Shown here one piece after another: positions 44,809-53,082 of a stretch of 64,000 bases of DNA. Position 1 is the stretch's first letter, and every line of letters starts with the position of its first letter. The notes under the pieces are model-generated. The model was not told where the DNA came from, ran no database searches, and saw nothing but the letters and a program-made list of their open reading frames with translations. A program made the position numbers and the translations under genes. The stretch lies in the NCBI GenBank assembly GCA_020072585.1, contig JAIQGL010000005.1, forward strand, positions 124,001 through 188,000, written 5' to 3'. This DNA comes from Terriglobia bacterium (lineage in GTDB: Bacteria > Acidobacteriota > Terriglobia > Terriglobales > Acidobacteriaceae).

Positions 44809-46800
44809 GTGATCGGCTTTGACAAAAATGTCTGCACAGATTTGGAAGCGGGACTTAGCCGTGAATGGCTGGAGACGAATGGACTCGGCGGCTTTGCCTG
44901 CGGCACCATCGCCGGCGCCAACACGCGACGTTATCATGGTCTCCTCACAGCGGCGCTAAATCCGCCCGGCGGCCGTATCCTTCTGCTCTCGAAGCTGGAA
45001 GAAACGCTGGTTATCGGAAACCAGCGGATCAACCTCTCAACCAACGAATATGCGGGCGCAATTTATCCTGAAGGCTATCTTTTGCTGGCCGGATTCCGGC
45101 TTGATCCCTTCCCGACCTGGACCTTTGAAGTGGAAGGCCTGCGGCTGGAAAAAACTGTCTTTATGCCGCAGGGCAGCAACACCGTGCAGGTCGAATACAA
45201 GTTGCTTCAAGCTCCATCAGGAATTGAGCTCACGCTGGAACTAAGACCGTTGATTGCTTTTCGCGACTATCACTCCACCACACATGAGAACGGCGCCTTG
45301 AATGCCATATTTGACAACGTGGCAAATTCTGCCAGCCTGCAACCTTACGCGGGACTGCCACGGCTTTACTTCGCCCACGATGCCGATCAACTTCAGGACC
45401 AGGGTTATTGGTATAAAAATTTCCTCTATCGTGTGGAGCGGGAACGGGAACTGGATTTTGAGGAAGACCTGTTCAATCCGTTCGTGCTCTCATGGAAGCT
45501 CGGCAAAAAAAATGGCGCCAGGGTGATTGCTTCAACCGGGCAGCAAGATATCTTTCAGGCTGCTGCCATTCGTAAGGCCGAGTTGCAACGCCGCCAGCGG
45601 ATTGTGGCTTCGGTTCCGGTGGATGATTCTCTGGTGTGCACGCTGACTGCCGCGGCAGACAAGTATCTGGTGCGCCGGAGTAAGGATTGGACGATCATCG
45701 CAGGTTATCCCTGGTTCACTGACTGGGGTCGAGACACCATGATCTCGCTGCCCGGTCTCACACTGTTCACGGGCAGAGCTGATATTGCCAAAAGCATTCT
45801 GCAAAACTTTGCTCGGCACACCGATATGGGCATGCTGCCGAATCGCTTTGTCGATTCCGGCGAAAAAGCGGAATTCAATACCGTGGACGCGACGCTCTGG
45901 TTCTTTGAGGCTGCGCGCGCCTACGCGGCGGCTACCCATGACTATGATTTCATTCGCCAGGATCTTTATGACGTTTTGAATCAGATCATCGAATTCCATA
46001 TCAAGGGAACGCGCTACAACATCAAGATGTCTGACGACGGCCTTCTCAATGGCGGCATTCCCGGCGCGCAACTGACCTGGATGGACGCTAAGATTGGCGA
46101 TTGGGTAGTGACTCCCCGAAGCGGTAAACCCGTGGAGGTCCAGGCGCTCTGGTATAACGCACTGCGGACGATGGAAGGTCTGGCGGAACGTTTTGGTGAT
46201 GTTAAGCAGCGGAAAAAATATGCAGGCCTGGCATCCATGGCCAATGAGACGTTCAATCGTGTTTTCTGGAACAATGAAGCACGCTGCCTTTATGACGTTG
46301 TCAATGGCGACCTGCCCGATGCATCCATTCGTCCAAACCAGATCTTCGCAGTCAGTCTTCATCACTCCATGCTGGTGCCAGAGCGTGCTCGCGCGATTGT
46401 GGAGATCGTGGAGCGTGAACTCTTAACTCCTGTTGGCCTCCGTACCCTCAGCCCCTCTGACCCGCGATATAAAGCCAGCTACGAGGGTAATCAATATAGC
46501 CGAGACTCTGCTTACCACCAGGGCACGGTATGGCCGTGGTTGCTTGGGCCTTTCGTCTCGGCGTATGTGCGGATAAATGGGGGAACGGCGGAGTCGCGGG
46601 CACGTGCTCACGATCTGCTGCGTGGCATTGAGCAACATCTCACAGAAGCTGGGCTGGGACAAATTTCAGAGATATTTGACGGAGATCCTCCGCATCACCC
46701 TCGCGGCTGCTTCGCGCAGGCCTGGAGTGTGGCCGAAGTATTGCGTGCGCTGTGTGAAGACGTTTATCAAACAAGTGCGCCGACTGCACAGGAGCCGTAA
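44809..46800 (+). CDS. amylo-alpha-1,6-glucosidase / glycogen debranching enzyme (GDE family), 663 aa
   Basis: The GTG start is followed at once by the family's N-terminal domain (SREWLETNGLGGFACGTIAG, ANTRRYHGLLTAALNPPGGR; about residues 10-230). The C-terminal (alpha/alpha)6 catalytic domain (about 260-655) has GYPWFTDWGRDTMISLPGL near 299, LNGGIPGAQLTWMDAKIGD near 422 and NQYSRDSAYHQGTVWPWLLG near 565, with the expected acidic residues. The enzyme removes alpha-1,6 branches from glycogen-type glucans in the cytoplasm. The domain appears complete. The last four codons and TAA coincide with the start of an integrase relic (TAQEP then stop), so the natural C-terminus may have been altered. 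No other glycogen genes are nearby. Confidence 0.93.
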   Translation: MIGFDKNVCTDLEAGLSREWLETNGLGGFACGTIAGANTRRYHGLLTAALNPPGGRILLLSKLEETLVIGNQRINLSTNEYAGAIYPEGYLLLAGFRLDPFPTWTFEVEGLRLEKTVFMPQGSNTVQVEYKLLQAPSGIELTLELRPLIAFRDYHSTTHENGALNAIFDNVANSASLQPYAGLPRLYFAHDADQLQDQGYWYKNFLYRVERERELDFEEDLFNPFVLSWKLGKKNGARVIASTGQQDIFQAAAIRKAELQRRQRIVASVPVDDSLVCTLTAAADKYLVRRSKDWTIIAGYPWFTDWGRDTMISLPGLTLFTGRADIAKSILQNFARHTDMGMLPNRFVDSGEKAEFNTVDATLWFFEAARAYAAATHDYDFIRQDLYDVLNQIIEFHIKGTRYNIKMSDDGLLNGGIPGAQLTWMDAKIGDWVVTPRSGKPVEVQALWYNALRTMEGLAERFGDVKQRKKYAGLASMANETFNRVFWNNEARCLYDVVNGDLPDASIRPNQIFAVSLHHSMLVPERARAIVEIVERELLTPVGLRTLSPSDPRYKASYEGNQYSRDSAYHQGTVWPWLLGPFVSAYVRINGGTAESRARAHDLLRGIEQHLTEAGLGQISEIFDGDPPHHPRGCFAQAWSVAEVLRALCEDVYQTSAPTAQEP

Positions 46801-46985
46801 CGGTTCATCGTCGTCAGAACATCGGAGTGGCCATCAAACCTCTGTTTGCACACCCAACCATGGTTCCCAAGGTCATCAATGGAGAGTCCGGCAGGCGTGC
46901 CGCAAGGCATATCAGCCAGGATCATAATGTCAATCGCCTGCCCTACGGGATGCAAATGATCGCGCCTTAACCAATCGGTATAACA
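46787..46985 (-). pseudogene. integrase relic 3
   Basis: About 200 bp match 14690-14890 of the truncated integrase with many changes. The antisense translation HPVGQAIDI, GLSIDDLG and GHSDVLTTMNRYGS parallels HPAGQTIAI, SLLDDLG and RHSDVRTTMNHYGS. The HxxR region (AFRHTYR in copy 1) is changed to MPCGTPAG, so the protein is dead. The left end overlaps the last codons of the debranching-enzyme gene. Confidence 0.85.
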
Positions 46986-47002
46986 GGTCTAGCAGCTATA
47001 AA

Positions 47003-47095
47003 CTCAGCCGCCCGGGCTGAGGAAGCAAATCCTAAGCCCATGATTAATAAGAACTTAAGACGGCTCGACGGCGGATGAGAATTTCTAATCATGGG
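47003..47095. promoter_or_regulatory. inverted repeats upstream of the 47147 gene
   Basis: CTCAGCC/GGCTGAG (47003-47021) forms a small hairpin. CCCATGATTA (47037-47046) and TAATCATGGG (47086-47095) form a perfect 10-bp inverted repeat 39 bp apart, ending about 50 bp before the Asp-rich protein gene. It could be a paired operator or a stem around a looped leader. The paralogous gene at 55379 also has CATGGGTT and CTAATCT sequences upstream. Confidence 0.4.
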
Positions 47096-47146
47096 TTAAC
47101 GGGCCTCTAATCTCGCAATGTCATTCTTGCCACGAGCAAAAGCTCT

Positions 47147-47461
47147 ATGTCTGGCTTCTGGCACAAAACGTTGCGTGGTCCGGTGGTGGCGGTGATGCTC
47201 CTTCTCACTGCTGCGGCACCCTTATTCACCATCTCCGTCGACAATGACGATGATGATGACACGCCGCCAATCACGGTAGAAATGAATCTTGTCGCTCCAG
47301 CAAGAAAGAGCGCTCCATCCTCAGTGAACGAAACAACGCACCAGACAACCACAACCGGACACAGAGTATCTTTTGGTAAGGCAGCGGTTACTTCACATCA
47401 TCAGCCAACGCTGAACCAGGGCATGGGTTCGCCCCAGTTGGTTGTCCCCCTAAGAACTTAG
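47147..47461 (+). CDS. small secreted Asp-rich protein, 104 aa (paralogue of 55379)
   Basis: The protein has a signal peptide (TLRGPVVAVMLLLTAAAPLF), then DNDDDDDTPPITVEMNLVAP, a Ser/Thr/His-rich middle and the ending GSPQLVVPLRT. The same plan, the same length (104 aa) and the same two conserved blocks occur in the gene at 55379, so this is a real family although I do not recognise it. The acidic run could bind metal ions. No clear ribosome-binding site precedes the ATG, but the start aligns with that of the paralogue. It precedes the di-haem peroxidase-like gene. Confidence 0.75.
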   Translation: MSGFWHKTLRGPVVAVMLLLTAAAPLFTISVDNDDDDDTPPITVEMNLVAPARKSAPSSVNETTHQTTTTGHRVSFGKAAVTSHHQPTLNQGMGSPQLVVPLRT

Positions 47462-47771
47462 AACTTCATCTCTTCGCATACTCCTGAACCGTGGCAACGC
47501 AACTGGTTGACGCAGTAACGTCAACGTATCAAAAGCGTTTGAATAACTGCCGCCCGGCTCAATCCGTTCAAAAACAATTTAGCTCAGCTTTAAACCGAAA
47601 GCGGGACTCACGTTCGCAAGCGCGATGACACATTGAGCATGAGCATTCGCGTGAGAGATCCCGCCGATTCAAAGCCGGATACACGCGCCCTGTCCAGAAG
47701 GAAGGGATTTATGAGACGGCTCAGGGAAAAAGCTGCACTCGAGCAATTCATTTTGTTGCAGGAGAAAAACG
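47462..47771. other. gene-free leader before the di-haem peroxidase-like gene
   Basis: No convincing gene was seen. A short frame from 47633 overlaps the next gene and has no ribosome-binding site. The segment around 47590-47620 (AAACCGAAAGCGGGACTCACG) faintly recalls a c-di-GMP-I aptamer but lacks GACGCAAAG, so I do not call one. Confidence 0.4.
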
Positions 47772-50387
47772 ATGAAATCGTCTTCCGGGACCCTGGCATT
47801 TTTTCGAATTTTCGTATTGATTGTGGCCGTCATAGCGGCCTTTGGGTATTACGGGCACGTACGCGCACAGAATAAGGATGCCAAAGGCATCATCGTTCTC
47901 CCGCTTCGGCCCATGGCGCCTCTGTCTAGTGTTCCCGTTCCGCCGGTGTACGGCATGGATGGGATCCTGGCAGACAAAACAGCGGCAATCGCTCTTGGCA
48001 AAGCTCTTTTCTGGGACATGCAGGCAGGCAGCGATGACGTGCAGGCTTGTGCCAGTTGCCATTTCAATGCCGGCGCAGATAGCCGCCCAGCCAATACGCT
48101 CAATCCAGGCCAGGCCGGTGGTGATAACAATTTTGCAATCGGGCCCCAGGTGTCGGGCGTTACCGGCCCGAACCACTTCCTGAATCCCGGCACATCCGGC
48201 GCAGGGTTCGGTGGCTACCATGATGGCGATTTCCCCTTTCATAAGCTGGCAAATGCCGACAATCGCGTGAATATTGTGGCCGACGTTAATGATGTGGCTG
48301 GCTCACAAGGCGTTTTTGCTGCCACGCATGCCCAGGTCACTGTTACCGGCGGCCAGGAGATCGGGGGTGGATCAGGTTCCGGCTCTGGAGGAACCACGTC
48401 CAAATGCCAATCCAGTGATTCCGACGAAGATGGAGACCAGGGAATCACGCCGACATTTGGCGGGAACAGCCAGGGAGAATTACACCGTCCCCGTAAGATG
48501 GTGAACAGAAATGACTGTTCGCAACAGACACAAAATCAGCCTCGTACGCTGACGATTGCAGCACGGAACAGTGTGGAGACTTCCACTTCAATTCCTGACC
48601 CGGTCTTTTCGTACCCGGACCCCAGCGACACAACCAAACGCACCAATACTCGAAAAGTTACCGGCCGCAACACTCCCAGCGCAGTGAACGCGGTCTTCAA
48701 CTTCCGTAACTTCTGGGACGGCCGCGCGCAGAACGTCTGCAATGGCAACAATCCGTTCGGCGCCCGCGATGCGCAAGCTCATCTTGTCATTGCCGATGCC
48801 ACCACGGAACAGATTGGCCCGGCATTCGTTGCCATGAAAAATTCCGCATTGTGCTCGCAAGCGCTGGGGCCGATCCTCAGCTCCGTCGAAATGTCGTCTG
48901 ATGATCGAAACTTCCATCAAGTCGGCAAGAAGCTGCTCGCGCGCAAGCCGCTGGGAAAACAAGTCGTAGACCCCACGGACAGCGTTCTTGGAACTATGTC
49001 TGCTTCGCCCAACAAGGGCCTGAACATTGCCTATTCAGAATTGATTCAGAAGGCATTTCAGCCGGAATGGTGGCGGTTCTCGCGCCATCTGTGCGTTTCC
49101 AGTGATGGCAGCATTGCCACCACCGTTGTTCCTGTTCAGTTTGATACTTGCCCCGCAGGAACGCAGAACTACACCCAGATGGAATACAACTTCTCGCTCT
49201 TCTGGGGCGTGGCCATTCAGATGTACGAGAGTACCCTGATCGCCGACCAGACACCTCTGGACAAATTTCTGGAACAACAGAAAAGTTACACTCTGGTTGG
49301 CGACAACCTGAAGAACTTCTACACCATTCAGCTCGAACCGAATATCAACCCTTTTACAATTTCAGTCGTCGAACTCGATCCGCGAAATGACTTCAGCGAT
49401 CAGGAAGTCTACGCATTTGATCTGGGCTACGGTGTTGTCGGGGGAGAAGGCATCACCCAGGGCACTGTCAATTACGCGACCGGCGAAGTGAAGCTGTTCT
49501 TTGACGTTCCGCCGAAAGCAACCTTCCCGGTCCGAATCAACTATTCTGTTGGTCCCACACCCCTTACACGGGGCCAGCTTCGCGGACTCCTGCTCTTCAA
49601 TACCAAAGGCCGCTGCGTTGTATGCCATGGCGGACCGGAGCTTTCCAACGCCGCCGTTGATACGGTCACACCGAACCCTCTGGAGCGTATGATCCAGGGT
49701 GATTTGAGCGTGCGTGTCTATGACACGGGTTATTACCACATCGGCGTGCGACCGGGCGTGGAAGACGGAGGTTTGGCAGGAGCTGATCCTGTTGCCGGCC
49801 AGCCACTCTCCCATGGCGAATATCAGCGGCAGCGCGTCTGCAATGATCCATCTCTCGTCTTGATGATTCCCGGACGCCCGGGCGACGGGATTACCCAGGC
49901 GCCGCTGAGCTGTGGAGACGACATTGCGCGCACCGGCTTCTTTAAAGCTCCGCAGCTCCGCAACATCGCCCTCACCGCTCCGTATTTCCATAACGGAAGC
50001 CAGCTGACCCTGGAGCAGGTGGTTGAGTTCTATAACCGTGGCGGCGATTACAATTCCGGCGCCGAACTGAAAATCATGGATCCGGACATCGATCTCATTG
50101 GATTCACACTCCAGGAGAAAAAAGATCTCGTGGATTTTCTGCGCAATGGTTTGACTGATCCGCGGACGGTTGCGCAAGCGGCGCCATTTGACCATCCCGA
50201 ACTGGTAGTGCCGTACGGCCACACCGTGGCGGCAAATGACTATCCGATCCAGAAAGATCCCAAGCATCCAGGACAGGCCATGGACGGCCACATGCAGATT
50301 CCGGCTGTAGGCAAAAATGGCGGCAAACCGTTCCCAACATTCCTGGAAAACATGTTGAGTCTTAAGAACGGGGGGACGAACCAATGA
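47772..50387 (+). CDS. di-haem cytochrome c peroxidase / MauG-like exported protein, 871 aa
   Basis: CAGGAG precedes the ATG. A signal anchor (FFRIFVLIVAVIAAFGYYG) is followed by the first haem site CASCH (residues 93-97) and a long insertion with Gly/Ser-rich text. The MauG/CcpA hallmarks are NAVFNFRNFWDGRAQN and LFWGVAIQMYESTLI, the second haem site CVVCHGG (from 615) and FKAPQLRNIALTAPYFHNGS, which carries a likely distal ligand region. Classical family members are about 350-400 aa, so this protein is about twice the usual length. It probably acts in the periplasm on peroxide or as an oxidase of a partner protein. The following exported protein gene starts 71 nt after the stop and may be in the same operon. 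Confidence 0.87.
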   Translation: MKSSSGTLAFFRIFVLIVAVIAAFGYYGHVRAQNKDAKGIIVLPLRPMAPLSSVPVPPVYGMDGILADKTAAIALGKALFWDMQAGSDDVQACASCHFNAGADSRPANTLNPGQAGGDNNFAIGPQVSGVTGPNHFLNPGTSGAGFGGYHDGDFPFHKLANADNRVNIVADVNDVAGSQGVFAATHAQVTVTGGQEIGGGSGSGSGGTTSKCQSSDSDEDGDQGITPTFGGNSQGELHRPRKMVNRNDCSQQTQNQPRTLTIAARNSVETSTSIPDPVFSYPDPSDTTKRTNTRKVTGRNTPSAVNAVFNFRNFWDGRAQNVCNGNNPFGARDAQAHLVIADATTEQIGPAFVAMKNSALCSQALGPILSSVEMSSDDRNFHQVGKKLLARKPLGKQVVDPTDSVLGTMSASPNKGLNIAYSELIQKAFQPEWWRFSRHLCVSSDGSIATTVVPVQFDTCPAGTQNYTQMEYNFSLFWGVAIQMYESTLIADQTPLDKFLEQQKSYTLVGDNLKNFYTIQLEPNINPFTISVVELDPRNDFSDQEVYAFDLGYGVVGGEGITQGTVNYATGEVKLFFDVPPKATFPVRINYSVGPTPLTRGQLRGLLLFNTKGRCVVCHGGPELSNAAVDTVTPNPLERMIQGDLSVRVYDTGYYHIGVRPGVEDGGLAGADPVAGQPLSHGEYQRQRVCNDPSLVLMIPGRPGDGITQAPLSCGDDIARTGFFKAPQLRNIALTAPYFHNGSQLTLEQVVEFYNRGGDYNSGAELKIMDPDIDLIGFTLQEKKDLVDFLRNGLTDPRTVAQAAPFDHPELVVPYGHTVAANDYPIQKDPKHPGQAMDGHMQIPAVGKNGGKPFPTFLENMLSLKNGGTNQ

Positions 50388-50458
50388 AGATCCCATCAGC
50401 AAAGCCAGAGCAGTACCAAGCAAGGGGTAATCGCAGTTTGACGGAAGGAGTTTCTCTA

Positions 50459-52990
50459 ATGAGGGTATTCGAGCAAACAAAGTTTTTGAAGTTAGCGGGA
50501 GCAGTACTGCTGCTGATGTTCGCTATGACGGCGAATTCCTGGGCGCAGTGGCCTGCACCGGTCGTCCCCCCCGCGCCGGCGCAGGTCCCCGCTTATGCAC
50601 CACCAGCAACCGGGTTTGAAATGACCGGTTTTATTGAGTACGCGTCAGTGGACCAGATGTGTCTGCCGAACGCAGATCCAACGCCGCTCAACCCGCCAAA
50701 GCCGGATGGTTGTAAGACCGCCGGAGGCTACATCCAGGTGAATGGCATGACCGTGCGGGTTCCTTCGAACACGGTCGTGCAGTTCCCGGCCAACACGCTC
50801 ACCTGGGAAGAAGTTTTCGAACTCAATCCCACGGGAGTAGCAGGTGAATCCGGTATGGCCCTGGCCGATACGGTTCGTTTACCCGGAACTTTTGAAGCCA
50901 CCGTGCTGGGCAATATTGTGGACGGGAAATATATCTCCGGCCTGGTCTTTCTCTCGCAATCGTCTTTGATGGGCTTCCAGGGCTTCATTGAAAGCTTTGA
51001 CTACGCCAATGGCATTGCCATTATCAACGGCTACCGCGTGCAGATTAACGATCCGGCGAGCAAGTTCAGCGTTGGGTTTCCGGGTTGGGACCCCAAGTAC
51101 CTGCAGGACGAGCGTTTCTCCATCGACGAGAACAACCCGACGATCAAGACTGAGACTGGATACCCGGTTTGCATACCCCGCACCGATCCTCTGGTGCTCG
51201 ATGATGCGCTTTGCCCACAGAGAAATCGGCCGCGCGATGGAGTGGGTGGCGTACTCAGAATCTTCACCATGGATCCGGTGATCGATCCGGCCACCGGCCT
51301 TCCGCCGGTTGGATTCAATGGTGACCCAACACAGCCACCAACCGATCCAACTGTATTTGCTCCGCTGGAAGTAGGTGACTGGGTTGACGTGGGCGGAACC
51401 CTGCTTCTGGACGCAAATGGATCGCCTTATATTCTTGCGCACACCATTTCGGCCAACCTGGGTATCTTTACGTTTCCCGGCACCGATCCAGCTTACGTCG
51501 CTATTGATGTGATTCTTGAAGGCACCGGCGGCGTCGCCAACCCTGCATTTCCGCAGGAAGCCGGTATCCGCACAAAGATGGAAGGCTTTACAACGGACGA
51601 TAGCCGCGGCATCGATACATATGCGATCGACATCGATTGCAACGGCCGGGACATAGTTCGTCTTCCCCTCTGGGCAGCGAACTTCCCGGTTGATCCGGGC
51701 CCGCCAGCCGGAGCAGTCCGTGGCCGGTGGCGTTGGCGTCCGAACGGCGGCAACTTCCTGCCGCCAGCAATGATCGTTGGAGCTTCTGTTTCCGGCAGCG
51801 TACCTGCTGTATGGAACCCGACTCTGGACATTCTGGCCAACCAGTATCAGGCGCCGAACTTTGAATTCATATTCGCAGAAAATCTCGGCATTGGTAATCC
51901 GATGGTCGCGTTTAACTTCCGTGACATTCCGTTCCTTGTAAACGGCATCGGTACCTGGCCTCCCGCTGACAATATTCTGCAAGGTGCGGCCGGCAATCCA
52001 AATGGCTTCACTAATCAAGTGATTGGTGGGCTGAACCCGTTTCCGGATGTTAATCCTCCAGCAGAGAGCTGCCAGACCGCGGTGGGAACAGCGCAAGCCA
52101 CCGCAGTCGCTGACTGGTTTGTAACCACGCCTGGTAACCAGCCCGCTCCGGTAGCTACTGGCTCAATCGTAAGCTTGACCTCTGCTGGCAGCAGCCCGGC
52201 CAACGGTCCCTTCCTGTGGGAGCAGATCGTTACTCCTGGTCAGCCGATTGTGACCATTACCAACCCAACCGCGCCGATCGCAACCTTTATAGCGCCGGTT
52301 GTGGCTTCACCCACGAACCTGACTTTCCGTTTGACCGTCGGCGGAAACAATACGACGATTGCCGGCTTTGCGAACGTGATCATCGCGATCAACCCAGCAG
52401 CGCCGAATACTCCGATTGCTGTAACAGCAACCTCGGCTCCAGCAAACCCTGTAGCCAGCGGTGCGGCTGTTACGCTTACCGCAACGGCAATTTCTCCGGC
52501 AGGCGGCAACGTTACCTTTACCTGGGTAGCCCCGGCCGGCATTGTGCTCACACCTGCGGCGGTGGATGGCTCAGTGCAGACCTTCACTGCGCCCATCGTA
52601 CCAACGCTGGCTGGCCCCACTTCGCTCGTGTTCACCGTGACGGCCCATAGCGATGCGGCGGGAGCTGTGGACGGGTCCACAACCGTGACCGTCATTGTGA
52701 ATCCGCAGGTTGACGATGTCACGATCACCTCAGTGGTTTACCGCCAGGCCAAAGCGCGCCTGGTGATTACCGCCACTGACGTGACCCCGAACGTATTTCT
52801 CACGGTCACCCTTGACGTCATAAACCAGGCAACAGGCTTGCCCTGGACTGGCGTGATGGGGCCGGCGATTCCCGCAGCGCCGGGAACGTTCTCTATCACG
52901 TTCTCCAACATTGCGGCTCCGAACCTGGTCACAATCACTTCCAGTGGTGGTGGCTCGGCTACTTCGGGCATTACGCTGTTGCGGCAGTAA
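50459..52990 (+). CDS. large exported protein with Ig-like C-terminal repeats, 843 aa
   Basis: I chose ATG 50459 because GGAAGGAG stands 8 nt upstream and it gives a clean signal peptide (LKLAGAVLLLMFAMTANSWA, cleavage before QWPAP). The longer frame from 50384 overlaps the previous gene. The N-terminal ~500 residues are beta-rich and unfamiliar (TGFIEYASVDQMCLPNADPT, GWDPKYLQDERFSIDENNP). The C-terminal part has Ala/Thr/Pro-rich Ig/PKD-like repeats (NPVASGAAVTLTATAISPAG, TVIVNPQVDD). The context, after a di-haem peroxidase and before a propeller protein, suggests an extracellular partner of a redox system. The function is unknown. Confidence 0.75.
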   Translation: MRVFEQTKFLKLAGAVLLLMFAMTANSWAQWPAPVVPPAPAQVPAYAPPATGFEMTGFIEYASVDQMCLPNADPTPLNPPKPDGCKTAGGYIQVNGMTVRVPSNTVVQFPANTLTWEEVFELNPTGVAGESGMALADTVRLPGTFEATVLGNIVDGKYISGLVFLSQSSLMGFQGFIESFDYANGIAIINGYRVQINDPASKFSVGFPGWDPKYLQDERFSIDENNPTIKTETGYPVCIPRTDPLVLDDALCPQRNRPRDGVGGVLRIFTMDPVIDPATGLPPVGFNGDPTQPPTDPTVFAPLEVGDWVDVGGTLLLDANGSPYILAHTISANLGIFTFPGTDPAYVAIDVILEGTGGVANPAFPQEAGIRTKMEGFTTDDSRGIDTYAIDIDCNGRDIVRLPLWAANFPVDPGPPAGAVRGRWRWRPNGGNFLPPAMIVGASVSGSVPAVWNPTLDILANQYQAPNFEFIFAENLGIGNPMVAFNFRDIPFLVNGIGTWPPADNILQGAAGNPNGFTNQVIGGLNPFPDVNPPAESCQTAVGTAQATAVADWFVTTPGNQPAPVATGSIVSLTSAGSSPANGPFLWEQIVTPGQPIVTITNPTAPIATFIAPVVASPTNLTFRLTVGGNNTTIAGFANVIIAINPAAPNTPIAVTATSAPANPVASGAAVTLTATAISPAGGNVTFTWVAPAGIVLTPAAVDGSVQTFTAPIVPTLAGPTSLVFTVTAHSDAAGAVDGSTTVTVIVNPQVDDVTITSVVYRQAKARLVITATDVTPNVFLTVTLDVINQATGLPWTGVMGPAIPAAPGTFSITFSNIAAPNLVTITSSGGGSATSGITLLRQ

Positions 52991-52997
52991 TTCAATC

Positions 52998-53023
52998 GGC
53001 TGCCGGACTTCGGTCTGGCAGCC
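52998..53023 (+). terminator. hairpin after the exported protein gene
   Basis: GGCTGCC-G-GAC, loop TTCG, GTC-T-GGCAGCC is a strong stem with a stable UUCG-type loop. It is followed only by TAACTCTTT, so termination may be partial and the next gene may still be transcribed. Confidence 0.5.
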
Positions 53024-53082
53024 TAACTCTTTCCGCTTCGCACATTCCGGGGTGAGGAGCAGCAAGGCAGATCTTAAGGAAG

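Noticed and set aside
47590..47640. Possible second c-di-GMP-I aptamer (AAACCGAAAGCGGGAC)
   Set aside because: The obligatory GACGCAAAG element and the closing CGGxCTAA are missing.
47633..47875. 80-codon frame overlapping the start of the MauG-like gene
   Set aside because: Overlaps the well-supported gene by about 100 bp in another frame and lacks a ribosome-binding site.
49362..50480. 372-codon open frame on the minus strand
   Set aside because: Antisense to the MauG-like gene including its second haem site; no supporting features.
50879..52096. 405-codon open frame on the minus strand
   Set aside because: Shadow of the exported 843-aa protein; no ribosome-binding site or recognisable sequence.
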